64,000 nt of DNA. It comes from Pseudomonas sp. SID14000. Its GTDB lineage: Bacteria > Pseudomonadota > Gammaproteobacteria > Pseudomonadales > Pseudomonadaceae. Location of the stretch: contig NZ_NFZQ01000010.1 of assembly GCF_002165135.1 (NCBI RefSeq), forward strand, positions 1-64,000, in the 5' to 3' direction. Below, in pieces: positions 8,257 to 18,637 of this stretch (positions within the stretch are counted from its first letter, which is position 1; the number at the start of each line of letters is the position of its first letter). The notes below the pieces were generated by a model. The model was not told the origin of the DNA and did not search any database. It saw only the letters and a list, made by a program, of their open reading frames with translations. The position numbers and the translations under genes are program-made.

Positions 8257-9675
8257 ATGCTCTGGGCCTGCATCCTGTTCCCTCAGCTGGCGCTGGACAC
8301 GGTCCTGCGTGAGCGTGACGACCCCGATACACCTCTGGTGCTGCTTGGCGGGCCGGCCCAGCGACGCGTACTGCAGGCGGTCAACCCGGCGGCGGCCGCG
8401 CTGGGCCTGCGGGCCGGGCAAACCCTGACGGCGGCACGTGCACTGGCCGATGGCTTCAGCTGCGTCGAAGCCGACCCCAGGCGCATCGACCAGGTGCAGC
8501 AGTTGCTGGCAGCCTGGGCCTACCGCTTCAGCGCCCAGGTCAGCCTGCACTACCCACGGGCGCTGTTGCTGGAGGTGGGCTCCAGCCTGCAGCTGTTCGG
8601 CCCCTGGCCGCTGTTCGAGGCACGCCTGCGCCAGGAGCTGGCGGAACTGGGCTTGCGCCAACGCATCGTCCTGGCCAGCAACCCGGTGGCGGCGCGCATG
8701 CTCGCCAACGGCCACGATGGCTTGGCCGTGAGCGATGCCGACGCCACCCGCGCGGCGCTGCTGGGTATGCCCATCGAGCGTATCGGCTTGCCTGCGCAGG
8801 CTGCCGAAGCCTTTGCCCGCATGGGGCTGCGTCAGTTGAGCCAGGTACTGGCCTTGCCCCGCGACAGCCTGGCCAGGCGCTTTCCGGCCCAGGTGCAATT
8901 GCACCTTGACCAACTGCTCGGCCTGCGCAACCTGGGGTTGGACTTCTACCAGCCTCCGGACCGTTTCGAGACCCGGCTGGAGCTGAACTTCGACGTCGAA
9001 TCACACCAGGCCCTGCTGTTCCCGATGCGGCGCATGCTCAACGACCTTGCCGCGTTCCTCGCCGGGCGTGACTGTGGCGTGCAGCGTTTCTGCCTGCACC
9101 TGGAGCACGCCGAAGGGCCGGATACCTTGCTGAGGGTGGGCCTGCTGGCCGCCGAACGCGATGCCGCGATGCTGTTCGAACTGGCGCGCGGGCGCCTGGA
9201 ACCGCTGCGCATTCCCGCACCGGTGCGCAACCTGCGGCTGGTTGCCGAGGACCTGCCGCCCTTCGTGCCGCAGCACCAGGCATTGTTCGACCCGCGTGCA
9301 CAACAGGCGCAACCCTGGGAACAATTGCGCGAACGGCTGCGCGCCCGCCTGGGGGATGAGGCGGTCAAGGGCCTGAGCGCGGCAGCCGATCATCGCCCCG
9401 AATGTGCCTGGCAAGCGGTAGAGCAGGGTGCCCAGGGCAACATGCCGGTCGTCCCTGGCAGTCGCCCTGGCTGGCTGCTGCCGGCTCCCGTGGCACTGGA
9501 CGAAGCCGGCTGTCGCGTGCAAGGCCATGCCGAGCGCATCGAGTCGGGCTGGTGGGATGGCGGTGATGTGCGCCGCGACTATTACCGCATCGAAACCCGT
9601 GACGGCCTGCGCGGCTGGGCCTACCGCGACTTGGGCAAGGCCGGCCCGTTGTGGCTGCAGGGCTGGTTCGCATGA
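8257..9675 (+). CDS. imuB: ImuB, Y-family polymerase-like protein
   Basis: A 472-residue Y-family polymerase homologue that starts 6 bases after imuA. The opening [17 protein letters not shown] sits where active Y polymerases have DxDxFFA/YA, so the metal-binding aspartates are missing, as expected for ImuB, a scaffold rather than an enzyme. The helix-hairpin-helix region is visible around [16 protein letters not shown], and the little-finger region follows [13 protein letters not shown] possible beta-clamp motif, QHQALF, lies at residues 339-344. The C-terminal region is the partner-binding part. Its stop overlaps the dnaE2 start by ATGA. Confidence 0.9.
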   Translation: MLWACILFPQLALDTVLRERDDPDTPLVLLGGPAQRRVLQAVNPAAAALGLRAGQTLTAARALADGFSCVEADPRRIDQVQQLLAAWAYRFSAQVSLHYPRALLLEVGSSLQLFGPWPLFEARLRQELAELGLRQRIVLASNPVAARMLANGHDGLAVSDADATRAALLGMPIERIGLPAQAAEAFARMGLRQLSQVLALPRDSLARRFPAQVQLHLDQLLGLRNLGLDFYQPPDRFETRLELNFDVESHQALLFPMRRMLNDLAAFLAGRDCGVQRFCLHLEHAEGPDTLLRVGLLAAERDAAMLFELARGRLEPLRIPAPVRNLRLVAEDLPPFVPQHQALFDPRAQQAQPWEQLRERLRARLGDEAVKGLSAAADHRPECAWQAVEQGAQGNMPVVPGSRPGWLLPAPVALDEAGCRVQGHAERIESGWWDGGDVRRDYYRIETRDGLRGWAYRDLGKAGPLWLQGWFA

Positions 9676-12600
9676 ACACCCCGGGTTATGCCGAGCTGCA
9701 TTGCCTGTCCAACTTCAGTTTCCAGCGCGGCGCGTCGAGCGCCGACGAGCTGTTCCGGCGTGCGCGTGAACAGGGCTACCAGGCGCTGGCGATCACTGAC
9801 GAATGTACTTTGGCCGGCATCGTCCGTGCCTGGCAGGCGGCGAAGGAACACCAGCTGCGGCTGATCGTGGGCAGTGAAGTGCAGTTGCAGGATGGCCCCA
9901 GGCTGGTGCTGCTGGTGCAGGACCTGGCCGGCTATCAGAACCTGTGCGCGCTGATCACCCGGGCCCGGCGGCGGGCGCAGAAGGGCGAGTACCAACTGTT
10001 TCGCGATGACCTGCAGCAGCATCATCAGGGCCTGCTGGCATTGTGGGTGTCCGATGACAGTGGCGATGCCACCCCCGGGCAGTGGCTGCGCAGCGTATTC
10101 GGCGAGCGCCTGTGGCTGGCCGTGCACCTGCACCGCGGCAGTGACGATACCTTGCGCCTTGAACGCTTGCGCGGCCTGGCGGCCAGGGTCGGCATTCGCG
10201 CCGTGGCCTGTGGCGACGTGCACATGCACGTGCGCGGTCGTCGCGCCCTGCAAGATTGCATGACCGCCATTCGCCAACATTGCCTGGTGGCCGAGGCCGG
10301 GCGCTTCCTGTTTGCCAATGGCGAGCGGCACCTGCGCAGCCAGGCGCAACTGGGCGAACTCTATCCTGCCGACCTGCTGGCCGAGACCTTGGCCATCGCT
10401 GCGCGCTGTCAGTTCGAACTGAGCGAGTTGAAATACCAGTACCCACGCGAACTGGTGCCCCAGGGGCATACCCCGGCGAGCTGGTTGCGCCAATTGTGCC
10501 AGCAGGGTTTGCCATTGCGCTGGCCAGGCGGGCCGAGCGGCAAGGTGCGGGAGGTACTGGCCAGGGAGCTGGCGCTGATCGAGGAGCTGGGCTACGAAAG
10601 CTACTTCCTGACTGTACACGACATCGTCGCCTTCGCCCGCAGCCAGCGCATTCTGTGCCAGGGCCGGGGGTCGGCTGCCAACTCGGTGGTGTGCTTCGTG
10701 TTGGGCATTACCGAGCTCGACCCCATGGAACACCACCTGCTGTTCGAGCGTTTCCTGTCGCGCGAGCGCAATGAGCCGCCGGACATCGACGTGGACTTCG
10801 AGCACGACCGGCGCGAGGAGGTGATCCAGTATGTGTTCCGTCGCTATGGTCGGCACCGGGCGGCGCTCACTGCGGTGGTCAACACTTACCATGCCGCCGG
10901 TGCGGTGCGGGATGTGGCACGGGTGCTGGGGCTGCCCGCCGACCAGGTGGACGCGCTGGCCAAATGTTGTGGCCGCTGGAGCGATCGCATACCCGATGAC
11001 CAGCGCCTGGCCGAGGCCGGTTTCGAGGCGGGCAGCCCTTCGCTGCGGCGGGTGCTGGTGCTGGCCGGCGAACTGATCGGCTTCCCCCGGCACCTGTCAC
11101 AGCACCCGGGCGGTTTCGTTATCTCGCAGCAACCCCTGGACGAGCTGGTGCCGGTGGAGAATGCCGCGATGCCGGAGCGCACGGTGATCCAGTGGGACAA
11201 GGACGACCTGGACATGGTCGGCCTGCTCAAGGTCGACGTGTTGGCGCTGGGCATGCTCAGCGCCTTGCGGCGTTGCTTCGACCTGCTGCAACAGCACCGT
11301 GGCCGGCATCTGACCCTGGCGACCATCCCCGGCGAAGACCCGGCCACCTACGCGATGATCAGCCGTGCCGAGACCATGGGCGTGTTCCAGATCGAGTCAC
11401 GCGCGCAAATGGCCATGTTGCCGCGGCTGCGGCCCGAAAAGTTCTACGACCTGGTCATCGAGGTAGCCATCGTCCGCCCCGGGCCGATCCAGGGTGACAT
11501 GGTCCACCCTTACCTGCGCCGGCGCCTGAAGCAGGAGCCGGTGACTTACCCCTCGCCGCAACTGAAGGCAGTGTTCGAGCGTACCCTGGGCGTGCCGCTG
11601 TTCCAGGAGCAGGTGATGGAACTGGCGATGGTCGCGGCCGACTACACCCCGGGCGAGGCCGACCAGTTGCGCCGCAGCATGGCCGCCTGGAAACGCCACG
11701 GCGGCCTGGAACCGCACCGCGAGCGGTTGGTGCAGGGCATGTTGCGCAATGGCTACGAGTTGGCGTTTGCCGAGCGCATCTTCGAGCAGATCAAGGGCTT
11801 TGGCAGCTATGGCTTCCCGGAATCGCACGCGGCCAGCTTTGCCTTGCTGTGCTATGCCAGCAGCTGGCTCAAGTGCCATGAGCCGGCGATTTTCACCTGC
11901 GCACTGGTCAACAGCTGGCCCATGGGCTTCTACAGCCCAGACCAGTTGCTGCAAGAGGCCCGGCGCCAGGGTATCGAGGTCAGGCCGGTCGATGTGTGCC
12001 ACAGTGACTGGGACTGCACGCTCGAGCCTGAGCCTGGAGAGACCCTGGCCATCCGCATGGGCTTGCGCCTGGTGCGCGGTCTTGCCGAGGCCGATGCCAG
12101 GCGCCTGGCGCAGGCGAGGGCGCAGCGGCCATGGCACGATGTCGAAGACCTGTGTCTGCGTGCCGGGCTCGACCCGCGTGCCCGCGCCCACCTGGCCGAT
12201 GCCGGCGCGCTGCGCGCCTTGGCCAGCGATCGGCACCAGGCGCGCTGGCAGGTGGCGGCGGTGCAGCCGCAACTGCCTTTGTTCGCCGAAGTGGAGGCCT
12301 TGCCGGAAAGCGCCGTCGAACTGCCTGTCCCCAGCGTGGCGGAGGACCTGATGGCCGATTACCAGACCCTGGGTACCACGCTTGGGCCGCATCCGTTGGC
12401 CTTGTTACGCTCACGCCTGCGGGCGCTGGGCTGTCGCAGCTCATGCGAACTGCAAGGTGTCGGGCATGGTGACAACATTGCCGTGGCCGGATTGGTGGTG
12501 GGTCGCCAGCGGCCACAGACCGCCAGTGGGGTGACCTTCGTCACCCTGGAGGACGAGCACGGCATGGTCAATGTGGTGGTGTGGCGGGACCTGGCCGAAC

Positions 12601-12752
12601 GGCAGCGGCGGGCGCTGGTGGGGTCGCAGTTGCTCAAGGTCAGCGGGCGGCTGGAGCAGGAGAATGGCGTGCGCCACCTGATAGCGCGGCGGCTGGAGGA
12701 TGTGAGCCCGTTGTTGCAAGGGCTGGATGTGCGCAGCCGGGATTTCCATTAA
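9672..12752 (+). CDS. dnaE2: Error-prone DNA polymerase DnaE2
   Basis: A 1026-residue C-family polymerase, catalytic member of the mutasome. The N-terminal PHP domain begins [18 protein letters not shown]. The palm active site is [17 protein letters not shown], with Asp371, Asp373 and Asp375. Next come the helix-hairpin-helix and OB-fold regions ([19 protein letters not shown]). A textbook beta-clamp pentapeptide, QLPLF, is at residues 867-871. I chose the start at 9672 because it gives the 4-base ATGA overlap with imuB and the conserved N-terminus; an in-frame start at 9651 would extend into imuB. The polymerase extends across lesions and lacks a proofreading partner. Confidence 0.95.
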   Translation: MNTPGYAELHCLSNFSFQRGASSADELFRRAREQGYQALAITDECTLAGIVRAWQAAKEHQLRLIVGSEVQLQDGPRLVLLVQDLAGYQNLCALITRARRRAQKGEYQLFRDDLQQHHQGLLALWVSDDSGDATPGQWLRSVFGERLWLAVHLHRGSDDTLRLERLRGLAARVGIRAVACGDVHMHVRGRRALQDCMTAIRQHCLVAEAGRFLFANGERHLRSQAQLGELYPADLLAETLAIAARCQFELSELKYQYPRELVPQGHTPASWLRQLCQQGLPLRWPGGPSGKVREVLARELALIEELGYESYFLTVHDIVAFARSQRILCQGRGSAANSVVCFVLGITELDPMEHHLLFERFLSRERNEPPDIDVDFEHDRREEVIQYVFRRYGRHRAALTAVVNTYHAAGAVRDVARVLGLPADQVDALAKCCGRWSDRIPDDQRLAEAGFEAGSPSLRRVLVLAGELIGFPRHLSQHPGGFVISQQPLDELVPVENAAMPERTVIQWDKDDLDMVGLLKVDVLALGMLSALRRCFDLLQQHRGRHLTLATIPGEDPATYAMISRAETMGVFQIESRAQMAMLPRLRPEKFYDLVIEVAIVRPGPIQGDMVHPYLRRRLKQEPVTYPSPQLKAVFERTLGVPLFQEQVMELAMVAADYTPGEADQLRRSMAAWKRHGGLEPHRERLVQGMLRNGYELAFAERIFEQIKGFGSYGFPESHAASFALLCYASSWLKCHEPAIFTCALVNSWPMGFYSPDQLLQEARRQGIEVRPVDVCHSDWDCTLEPEPGETLAIRMGLRLVRGLAEADARRLAQARAQRPWHDVEDLCLRAGLDPRARAHLADAGALRALASDRHQARWQVAAVQPQLPLFAEVEALPESAVELPVPSVAEDLMADYQTLGTTLGPHPLALLRSRLRALGCRSSCELQGVGHGDNIAVAGLVVGRQRPQTASGVTFVTLEDEHGMVNVVVWRDLAERQRRALVGSQLLKVSGRLEQENGVRHLIARRLEDVSPLLQGLDVRSRDFH

Positions 12753-12762
12753 TCCCCGGCAC

Positions 12763-12853
12763 CCTGTGGGAGCGGCTTTAGCCGCGAACACCGGCGCAGC
12801 CGGTGCCATGCACCGCGTTGGATTCTTCGCGGCTAAAGCCGCTCCCACAGGGG
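12763..12853. repeat. REP palindrome pair
   Basis: A pair of inverted REP arms (ctgtgggagcggctttagcc and its complement) flanks a short palindromic centre, caccggcgcagccggtg. It lies between dnaE2 and the convergent aldo/keto reductase gene and may protect or terminate the dnaE2 transcript. Confidence 0.85.
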
Positions 12854-12910
12854 GTGAGGATTGCTTGCGAATTCACTTCTCTCCCACAAAAAGCGATTTC
12901 GTGTCAGTCG

Positions 12911-13732
12911 CTACACCATCGCCAACCGCTGCTTGCGCGTCGGTGCCGGGAACGCCCGGTCGATTGCCCGCAGGTCTTCGCTGGTCAGGGTCAACGTACC
13001 CGCAGCCGCATTCAATTGCACATGTTCGGGCGCCACGGCCTTGGGAATGGCTATCACCCCGTCATCCCGGGTCACCCAGGCCAGGCTGACCTGTGCCGCT
13101 GTGGCCCCATGGCGCTCGGCGATTTCCGCCAGTACCGGGTGCTGCAACAGGCGCCCGGCCTGGGCCAGCGGACAGTAGGCCATGGTCGGTAGCGCGCGCT
13201 GCTCGCACCACGGCAAGAGGTCGAACTCGATGCCACGCTGGGCCGGGTTGTACAGCACCTGGTTGGTGGCGCAATCGGGGTTGTGCAGCTCGCGCAGGTC
13301 GTCGACGTCGAAATTGGAAACCCCCCAGCGCCTGATCTTGCCTTGCTCACGCAAGCGCTCGAAGGCCTCGATGGTTTCCTCCAGTGGGTGCTGGCCACGC
13401 CAGTGCAGCAGGTACAGGTCGATGCAGTCGGTACCCAGGCGGGTGAGGCTGCGCTCGCAGGCGGCCGGCATGCCGCGCCGGCTGGCATTGTGCGGGTACA
13501 CCTTGCTGACCAGGAACACCTGGTCGCGGCGCCCGGCAATGGCCTGGCCAACGACTTCTTCCGCGCCACCTTCTGCATACATCTCGGCGGTATCGATCAG
13601 GCTCAGGCCAAGCTCGATACCCTGTTGCAGGGCTGCCACCTCGGCAGCCTTGCGGGCCGGGTTTTCACCCATGTACCAGGTGCCCTGGCCGATGGCCGGA
13701 ACGCTCGAACCTGCCAGTTTCACGTAACGCAT
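12911..13732 (-). CDS. Aldo/keto reductase
   Basis: A 273-residue NADPH-type aldo/keto reductase with a TIM-barrel fold. The catalytic tetrad is visible: Asp and Tyr in DTAEMYAEG, Lys in [10 protein letters not shown] and His in YLLHWRGQ. Cofactor-binding segments follow in [11 protein letters not shown] and VIAIPKAV. It reduces carbonyl compounds; the physiological substrate is unknown. Its start overlaps the end of the upstream LysR gene by 13 bases, so the two are co-transcribed. The regulator is divergent from the CoA-transferase genes, which suggests but does not prove a shared metabolic theme. Confidence 0.88.
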   Translation of the reverse strand: MRYVKLAGSSVPAIGQGTWYMGENPARKAAEVAALQQGIELGLSLIDTAEMYAEGGAEEVVGQAIAGRRDQVFLVSKVYPHNASRRGMPAACERSLTRLGTDCIDLYLLHWRGQHPLEETIEAFERLREQGKIRRWGVSNFDVDDLRELHNPDCATNQVLYNPAQRGIEFDLLPWCEQRALPTMAYCPLAQAGRLLQHPVLAEIAERHGATAAQVSLAWVTRDDGVIAIPKAVAPEHVQLNAAAGTLTLTSEDLRAIDRAFPAPTRKQRLAMV

Positions 13733-14625
13733 GTCACCTCCGGGATCCGGGTATTGGAAAGCAGTACCTCAAGCAGCGCTTGCGCCGCCGTGGAAAGCTT
13801 GTGTTCGCTGAGGGCAATCACACCGATGCGGCGCTCGACCGTGGGCTCGACCAAGGGCACGCAGCGGGCACCAAGCTCCTGCATCTGATTGATGCACAGT
13901 GCCGGCACGGCACTGACCCCCAGGCCACTGGCGACCATGCGGCCGACGGTCGACAGCTGGTGGCTCTCGAAAGCAACCGCCAGTTTGCCGTGGCGGGCGG
14001 CCACGTTCTGCTCCATCAGCAGGCGCACCGCCGAAGGGCGCTGCAGGGCCACGAAGTCTTCGGCCAGCAACTGTGCCCAGCTGACCTGGGGCAGCTGGGC
14101 CAAGGACGAATCGGCGGGCACCACGGCGACGAAGCGGTCCAGGTACAACGGGTGGAAATCCAGGCCATCGATGTTGTCCGGTTCGAAGCCGATGCCCAGT
14201 TCGACGCGGCGATGGCGCACCAGTTCCTGCACCTGCTCGTTGATCACGTCGTGCACGGTGACGTTGACCTTCGGGTAGCGCTGGCGAAATACCTTGAGCG
14301 AGTGGGGCAGCAGGTTGCCGGCAAAGGCCGGCATGGCGGCCACCGAAACCCGGCCCAGTTGCAGGGTGAAACGCTGGCGCAGCATCTCTTCGGTGTCGTC
14401 CCAGTCGGCCAGCAGGCGCCGCGCCAGCGGCAGCAGCACCTCGCCCTCGGCAGTCAGGCTGACGCTGCGCGTGGTGCGGCTGAGCAGGGCGCCACCAAGG
14501 TTCTCTTCCAGTGCCTTGATGGTCAGGCTCAGGGCCGGTTGCGAGACATGCAGGTGCTCACCGGCCTGGGCGAAGCTCTGGTACTTGGCCACGGTGACAA
14601 AGGCGCGCAGTTGCTTGACGTTCAT
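13720..14625 (-). CDS. LysR-family transcriptional regulator
   Basis: A 301-residue regulator. The N-terminal helix-turn-helix reads [19 protein letters not shown] then [19 protein letters not shown]. The effector domain follows with typical LysR features ([25 protein letters not shown]). It is divergent from the 3-oxoacid CoA-transferase gene and overlaps the aldo/keto reductase gene downstream. The AT-rich divergent region contains a clean dyad at 14657-14671. The arrangement makes it the likely regulator of the CoA-transferase operon, responding to a CoA-pathway intermediate. Confidence 0.88.
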   Translation of the reverse strand: MNVKQLRAFVTVAKYQSFAQAGEHLHVSQPALSLTIKALEENLGGALLSRTTRSVSLTAEGEVLLPLARRLLADWDDTEEMLRQRFTLQLGRVSVAAMPAFAGNLLPHSLKVFRQRYPKVNVTVHDVINEQVQELVRHRRVELGIGFEPDNIDGLDFHPLYLDRFVAVVPADSSLAQLPQVSWAQLLAEDFVALQRPSAVRLLMEQNVAARHGKLAVAFESHQLSTVGRMVASGLGVSAVPALCINQMQELGARCVPLVEPTVERRIGVIALSEHKLSTAAQALLEVLLSNTRIPEVTCVT

Positions 14626-14656
14626 GACAGGCCTGTTGGTTATTTTGCAAAAATTA

Positions 14657-14671
14657 TTAATCGATGATTAA
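14657..14671. promoter_or_regulatory. Likely LysR operator, TTAATC-N3-GATTAA
   Basis: A perfect 6-base dyad with a 3-base centre (GAT) sits in the AT-rich stretch 32 bases upstream of the LysR start. It has the LysR-type T-N11-A form. It is the best candidate for the site through which the regulator controls itself and the CoA-transferase genes. Confidence 0.55.
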
Positions 14672-14765
14672 AACAAAATTAACAAATCAGTCGCTTGCGG
14701 TGAAGATGTCCCCACACGCTCACCGACAGCCTCGTCGGTTCAACAACTACAAAAGGCGGATCAGC

Positions 14766-15464
14766 ATGGCCGGACTGGACAAGCGCGTTGCAACCTATGA
14801 ACAGGCCCTCGAAGGCCTGACCGACAACATGACGGTACTGGCTGGTGGTTTCGGCCTGTGCGGCATCCCGGAAAACCTTATCAGCGAAATCAAGCGGCGT
14901 GGCGTCAAGGGCCTGACCGTGGTCTCCAACAACTGCGGCGTCGATGGCTTTGGCCTGGGCATGCTGTTGGAAGACCGGCAGATCCGCAAGATGGTCGCCT
15001 CCTACGTGGGCGAGAACGCCGAGTTCGAACGCCAGTTGCTGAGCGGCGAGCTGGAAGTGGAACTGACCCCGCAGGGCACCCTCGCCGAGAAAATGCGTGC
15101 TGGTGGCGCCGGCATCCCGGCCTTCTACACGGCCACCGGCTACGGCACCCCGGTTGCCGACGGCAAGGAAGTGCGCGAGTTCAACGGCCGCAAGTACATC
15201 CTCGAACAATCCATCACCGGCGACTTCGCCATCGTCAAGGGCTGGAAGGCCGACCACTACGGCAACGTGGTGTACCGCAACACCGCGCAAAACTTCAACC
15301 CGCTGGCGGCTACCGCCGGCAAGATCACCGTGGTCGAAGTGGAAGAGATCGTCGAACCTGGCGTGCTGTTGCCCAGCGAGATCCACACCCCGGGCATCTA
15401 CGTGGACCGCGTCATCGTCGGCACCTTCGAAAAGCGTATCGAAAAGCGCACCGTCAAGGCCTGA
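14766..15464 (+). CDS. scoA: 3-oxoacid CoA-transferase subunit A
   Basis: A 232-residue alpha subunit of a two-subunit CoA-transferase that moves CoA between succinyl-CoA and acetoacetate or a related 3-oxoacid. The sequence follows the ScoA type rather than E. coli Ato[65 protein letters not shown] and a [12 protein letters not shown] tail. An in-frame ATG at 14664 is open. I prefer 14766 because the family begins there and AAGG precedes it. Subunit B follows after 35 bases, so the pair is one operon with probably the transporter downstream. Confidence 0.92.
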   Translation: MAGLDKRVATYEQALEGLTDNMTVLAGGFGLCGIPENLISEIKRRGVKGLTVVSNNCGVDGFGLGMLLEDRQIRKMVASYVGENAEFERQLLSGELEVELTPQGTLAEKMRAGGAGIPAFYTATGYGTPVADGKEVREFNGRKYILEQSITGDFAIVKGWKADHYGNVVYRNTAQNFNPLAATAGKITVVEVEEIVEPGVLLPSEIHTPGIYVDRVIVGTFEKRIEKRTVKA

Positions 15465-15478
15465 GCGCCATTCACCAG

Positions 15479-15486
15479 AACAACAA
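15479..15486 (+). promoter_or_regulatory. Crc/Hfq-type CA motif before subunit B
   Basis: AACAACAA fits the AAnAAnAA pattern recognised by Hfq with Crc in Pseudomonas. It ends 13 bases before the ATG at 15500, next to the AAAGAG ribosome binding site. A near-match (AACAACTA) also precedes subunit A at 14742. Binding would reduce translation when preferred carbon sources are present. Confidence 0.5.
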
Positions 15487-15499
15487 AGAGATCCTGACC

Positions 15500-16156
15500 A
15501 TGGCACTGACCCGCGAACAGATGGCGCAACGCGTCGCCCGTGAACTGAAGGACGGCTACTACGTCAACCTGGGTATCGGCATTCCAACCCTGGTGGCCAA
15601 CTACGTACCCGCCGACATGGATGTGATGCTGCAATCGGAAAACGGCCTGCTCGGCATGGGCGAATTCCCTACCGAAGGCACCATCGATGCCGACATGATC
15701 AACGCCGGAAAGCAGACCGTCACCGCCCGCCGCGGCGCCTCGATCTTCGATTCGGCACAGTCGTTCGCCATGATTCGTGGTGGCCATGTCGACCTGACCG
15801 TGCTCGGCGCTTTCGAAGTGGATGTGCAAGGCAATATCGCCTCGTGGATGATCCCGGGCAAGCTGGTGAAGGGCATGGGCGGCGCCATGGACCTGGTGGC
15901 TGGTGCCGAGAACATCATCGTCACCATGACGCATGCCTCCAAGGACGGCGAGTCCAAGCTGCTGCCGCAGTGCAGCCTGCCGCTGACCGGTGCCGGCTGC
16001 ATCCGCAAGGTGCTGACCGACCTGGCCTACCTGGAAATCGAAGACGGCGCCTTCATCCTGCGCGAGACCGCGCCGGGGGTGAGCGTTGAAGAAATCATCG
16101 AGAAGACCGCCGGCAAGCTGATCGTGCCGGATGATGTGAAGGAAATGACCTTCTAA
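15500..16156 (+). CDS. scoB: 3-oxoacid CoA-transferase subunit B
   Basis: A 218-residue beta subunit carrying the catalytic glutamate, in the signature QSENGLLGMG. Other family segments are YYVNLGIGIPTLVANYVP, GGHVDLTVLGAFEVD and MGGAMDLVAG. The enzyme forms a glutamyl-CoA thioester on this residue during transfer. Translation starts at the ATG after AAAGAG, 35 bases behind subunit A. A large overlapping open frame from 14858 is an artefact of reading through subunit A in another frame. The transporter follows after a REP pair. Confidence 0.93.
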   Translation: MALTREQMAQRVARELKDGYYVNLGIGIPTLVANYVPADMDVMLQSENGLLGMGEFPTEGTIDADMINAGKQTVTARRGASIFDSAQSFAMIRGGHVDLTVLGAFEVDVQGNIASWMIPGKLVKGMGGAMDLVAGAENIIVTMTHASKDGESKLLPQCSLPLTGAGCIRKVLTDLAYLEIEDGAFILRETAPGVSVEEIIEKTAGKLIVPDDVKEMTF

Positions 16157-16172
16157 GATTGCGAGCGTCACG

Positions 16173-16278
16173 CCCCCTGTAGGAGCAGCCTTGTGCTGCG
16201 AAGCGGCCAGCGCAGGCATGCACGAGATGTGTTGTCTGTACTGACCCCTTCGCAGCACAAGGCTGCTCCTGCAGGGGT
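16173..16278. repeat. REP-like palindrome pair (aggagcagcc type)
   Basis: Inverted arms of the form tgtaggagcagccttgtg and its complement enclose about 45 bases. This is a second P. putida intergenic palindrome family, different from the gcgggtaaacccgc type. It separates the CoA-transferase genes from the transporter gene. Confidence 0.8.
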
Positions 16279-16328
16279 TTTGCGTTTTTGCTGATGTGTC
16301 CGATAAAACCAATAAAAGGAATTGAACC

Positions 16329-17747
16329 GTGGCCGCTGAAATCCAAGACAGCCGCTCCGCCCGCTTTGCCTTGCGCTGCTCCAACTGGGCTGAACGCTGG
16401 TTCCCGGACTCCTGGGTATTCGCTGCCCTGGCGGTGATGCTGGTGGGCATCGGCGCCCTGGCCATGGGCGCCAAGCCGACCGACACTGCCAAGGCCTTTG
16501 GCGATGGCTTCTGGAGCCTGATCCCGTTCACCATGCAGATGGCCTTCGTGGTCATCGGCGGCTACGTGGTGGCCAGCTCGCCGCCCGCTGCGCGGTTGAT
16601 CGACCGCCTGGCGCGCATCCCCGGCAATGGCCGTTCGGCGGTGTGCTGGGTGGCGCTGATCTCGATGCTGGCGTCGCTGCTTAACTGGGGCCTGTCGCTG
16701 GTGTTCGGTGGCCTGCTGGTGCGCGCCCTGGCCCGGCGCACCGAACTGAAGATGGACTACCGCGCAGCTGGTGCCGCCGCCTATCTGGGCCTGGGCGCCG
16801 TGTGGGCGCTTGGCCTGTCTTCGTCGGCGGCGCAACTGCAGGCCAACCCGGCCAGCCTGCCACCGTCGATCCTGTCGATTACCGGGGTGATCCCGTTCAC
16901 CGAAACCATCTTCCTCTGGCAGTCCGGAGTGATGCTGGCGGCGTTGGTGGTGGTCTCGCTGGTGATCGCCTACGCCACGGCCCCTGGCCCGAACAGCGCG
17001 CGTAGCGCCCAGGACTGCGGGGTCGACCCCAGTTTCACCGCACCGCCGGCCCCCCAGCGCACTCGCCCGGGCGAGTGGCTGGAACACAGCCCGATCCTGA
17101 TCCTGCTGCTGGTTGCCCTGGCCGCCGGCTGGCTGTACCAGGAGTTCGCCACCAAGCCCGCGATTACCGCCATTTCCGGGCTGAACACTTACAACCTGTT
17201 GTTCATCATGCTCGGTGCCTTGCTGCACTGGCGCCCGCGCAGCTTCCTGGATGCAGTGGCGCGCGCGGTTCCCACCACTACCGGCGTACTGATCCAGTTC
17301 CCGCTGTATGGTTCGATCGCGGCCATCCTCACCCAGGTGAAGGGCGTCGATGAGCAGACCCTGGCTCATCACATTTCGCTGTTCTTCACCCAGATTGCCA
17401 CTCATGACACCTATGCGGTGTTGATGGGCGTGTATTCGGCGGTGCTGGGCTTCTTCATCCCTTCTGGTGGTGGCAAATGGATCATCGAGGCGCCCTACGT
17501 GATGCTGGTGGCCAATGACCTGCAATACCACCTGGGCTGGGCGGTGCAGATCTACAACGCCGCCGAAGCCTTGCCGAACCTGATCAACCCGTTCTACATG
17601 CTGCCGTTGCTGGGTGTGCTGGGGCTCAAGGCACGCGACCTGATCGGCTTCTCGTTCGTGCAGTTGCTGGTGCATGTGCCGCTGGTGCTGGTGTTGCTGT
17701 GGGCATTGGGTACGACGTTGCAGTACCTGCCGCCGGTGATGCCGTAA
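16329..17747 (+). CDS. atoE: Short-chain fatty acid transporter, AtoE family
   Basis: A 472-residue inner-membrane protein of the AtoE short-chain fatty acid transporter family, with about twelve hydrophobic segments. Typical stretches are WFPDSWVFAALAVMLVGI, SLLNWGLSLVFGGLLVRA and PSGGGKWIIEAPYVM. It would import acetoacetate or short acids that the adjacent CoA-transferase activates. The start is GTG at 16329, with AAGGA about 9 bases upstream. The location directly after the transferase pair mirrors the E. coli ato operon. Confidence 0.88.
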   Translation: MAAEIQDSRSARFALRCSNWAERWFPDSWVFAALAVMLVGIGALAMGAKPTDTAKAFGDGFWSLIPFTMQMAFVVIGGYVVASSPPAARLIDRLARIPGNGRSAVCWVALISMLASLLNWGLSLVFGGLLVRALARRTELKMDYRAAGAAAYLGLGAVWALGLSSSAAQLQANPASLPPSILSITGVIPFTETIFLWQSGVMLAALVVVSLVIAYATAPGPNSARSAQDCGVDPSFTAPPAPQRTRPGEWLEHSPILILLLVALAAGWLYQEFATKPAITAISGLNTYNLLFIMLGALLHWRPRSFLDAVARAVPTTTGVLIQFPLYGSIAAILTQVKGVDEQTLAHHISLFFTQIATHDTYAVLMGVYSAVLGFFIPSGGGKWIIEAPYVMLVANDLQYHLGWAVQIYNAAEALPNLINPFYMLPLLGVLGLKARDLIGFSFVQLLVHVPLVLVLLWALGTTLQYLPPVMP

Positions 17748-17753
17748 AGCCGG

Positions 17754-17770
17754 GGGCCGCTGTGCGGCCC
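17754..17770 (+). terminator. Hairpin after atoE
   Basis: GGGCCGC and GCGGCCC form a perfect 7-base stem with a TGT loop, 6 bases after the atoE stop codon. There is no T-run, so it is a weak intrinsic terminator or an mRNA-stabilising hairpin. Confidence 0.45.
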
Positions 17771-17845
17771 ATCACCGGCAAGCCAGCATTTCCTTGGCAG
17801 TCCACGTATGATGGCGAGGCTGCTTAAGACTGGAACCCGCGTCAC

Positions 17846-18388
17846 ATGTCTATCCGATTGAAACTGCTGCGAAAGAAACTGGGGATGACCCTGGAACTGC
17901 TGGCCGACAAGACCGGCATGACCAAAAGCTACCTGTCCAAGGTCGAACGCGGCCTGAACACCCCCTCGATCGCCGCCGCGCTAAAGCTGGCGCGGGCACT
18001 GAATGTCAATGTCGAAGAGCTGTTCGCCGAAGAGCAGGCCGGCCAGAGCCGCTACAGCCTGGTGCGCCATGGCGAGCGCCAGGCCCTGGTCGGTGACGGG
18101 GCAGGCCCGGGGTACGCTGCCCTCACCAGCCAGGTCGGGCAGCGCAGCCTGCTGCCGTTCCTGATCCAGCCGCCGTCGGAGTTCAGCGACCCCACGTTCA
18201 AGGAACACCTGGGCGAAGAGTTCCTGTTCGTCCACGCCGGCCAGGTGGAAGTGGACTTCATGAACGAGCGGGTGCTGCTGGAGCAAGGCGATGCTCTGCA
18301 TTTCAATGCCCAGATTCCACACCGGCTAAGATCGGTAGGACCGTTGCCGGCGCAGTTGTTGGTCGTGGTACACCACGCAGACGAGTAA
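17846..18388 (+). CDS. XRE-cupin transcriptional regulator
   Basis: A 180-residue regulator. Residues 1-65 form a Cro/C1-type helix-turn-helix (RLKLLRKKLGMTLELLADK, TGMTKSYLSKVERGLNTPS). Residues 100-175 form a cupin effector fold (LGEEFLFVHAGQVEVDFMN, LEQGDALHFNAQIPHRLRS). Such proteins sense small metabolites, often acids or amino acids. It is 98 bases downstream of atoE in the same direction, so it may regulate that operon. A clear terminator follows, separating it from the exopolysaccharide locus. Confidence 0.88.
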   Translation: MSIRLKLLRKKLGMTLELLADKTGMTKSYLSKVERGLNTPSIAAALKLARALNVNVEELFAEEQAGQSRYSLVRHGERQALVGDGAGPGYAALTSQVGQRSLLPFLIQPPSEFSDPTFKEHLGEEFLFVHAGQVEVDFMNERVLLEQGDALHFNAQIPHRLRSVGPLPAQLLVVVHHADE

Positions 18389-18392
18389 ACGA

Positions 18393-18423
18393 TGGGGGCG
18401 CCCGTGCGCTCCCACGGTTTTTC
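18393..18423 (+). terminator. Rho-independent terminator
   Basis: A 9-base stem (TGGGGGCGC with GCGCTCCCA, one G-T pair) and a CCGT loop are followed by cggtttttc. It lies 5 bases after the XRE-cupin stop and insulates the exopolysaccharide locus from upstream transcription. Confidence 0.75.
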
Positions 18424-18637
18424 TCGTCGATGAAACGCTGGCGCCACTGTCGGTAGAGCTCCCATGCCATTCTGTTCGTCGTATTTTTGACGATATCGTC
18501 CATTGCTCATTGAATTTTATTATAGTGTCGAATCATTGACGCAATGTCATTGTGCCCATAAGCTCAATTCAACAGCGAAACAACTCCCGAACACCGCGCC
18601 AACAAATAGTTGATTTTCCTCTTTAAAGGAGGGGCGT

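Noticed and set aside
13780-14667. Long open frame (295 codons) opposite the LysR gene
   Set aside because: It is the antisense shadow of a GC-rich LysR gene. The translation is rich in His, Gln, Arg and Gly without any domain, and has no ribosome binding site.
14664-14765. N-terminal extension of the CoA-transferase A subunit
   Set aside because: The added residues ([10 protein letters not shown] and following) are not part of the family, and the region carries the LysR dyad and AT-rich promoter sequence.
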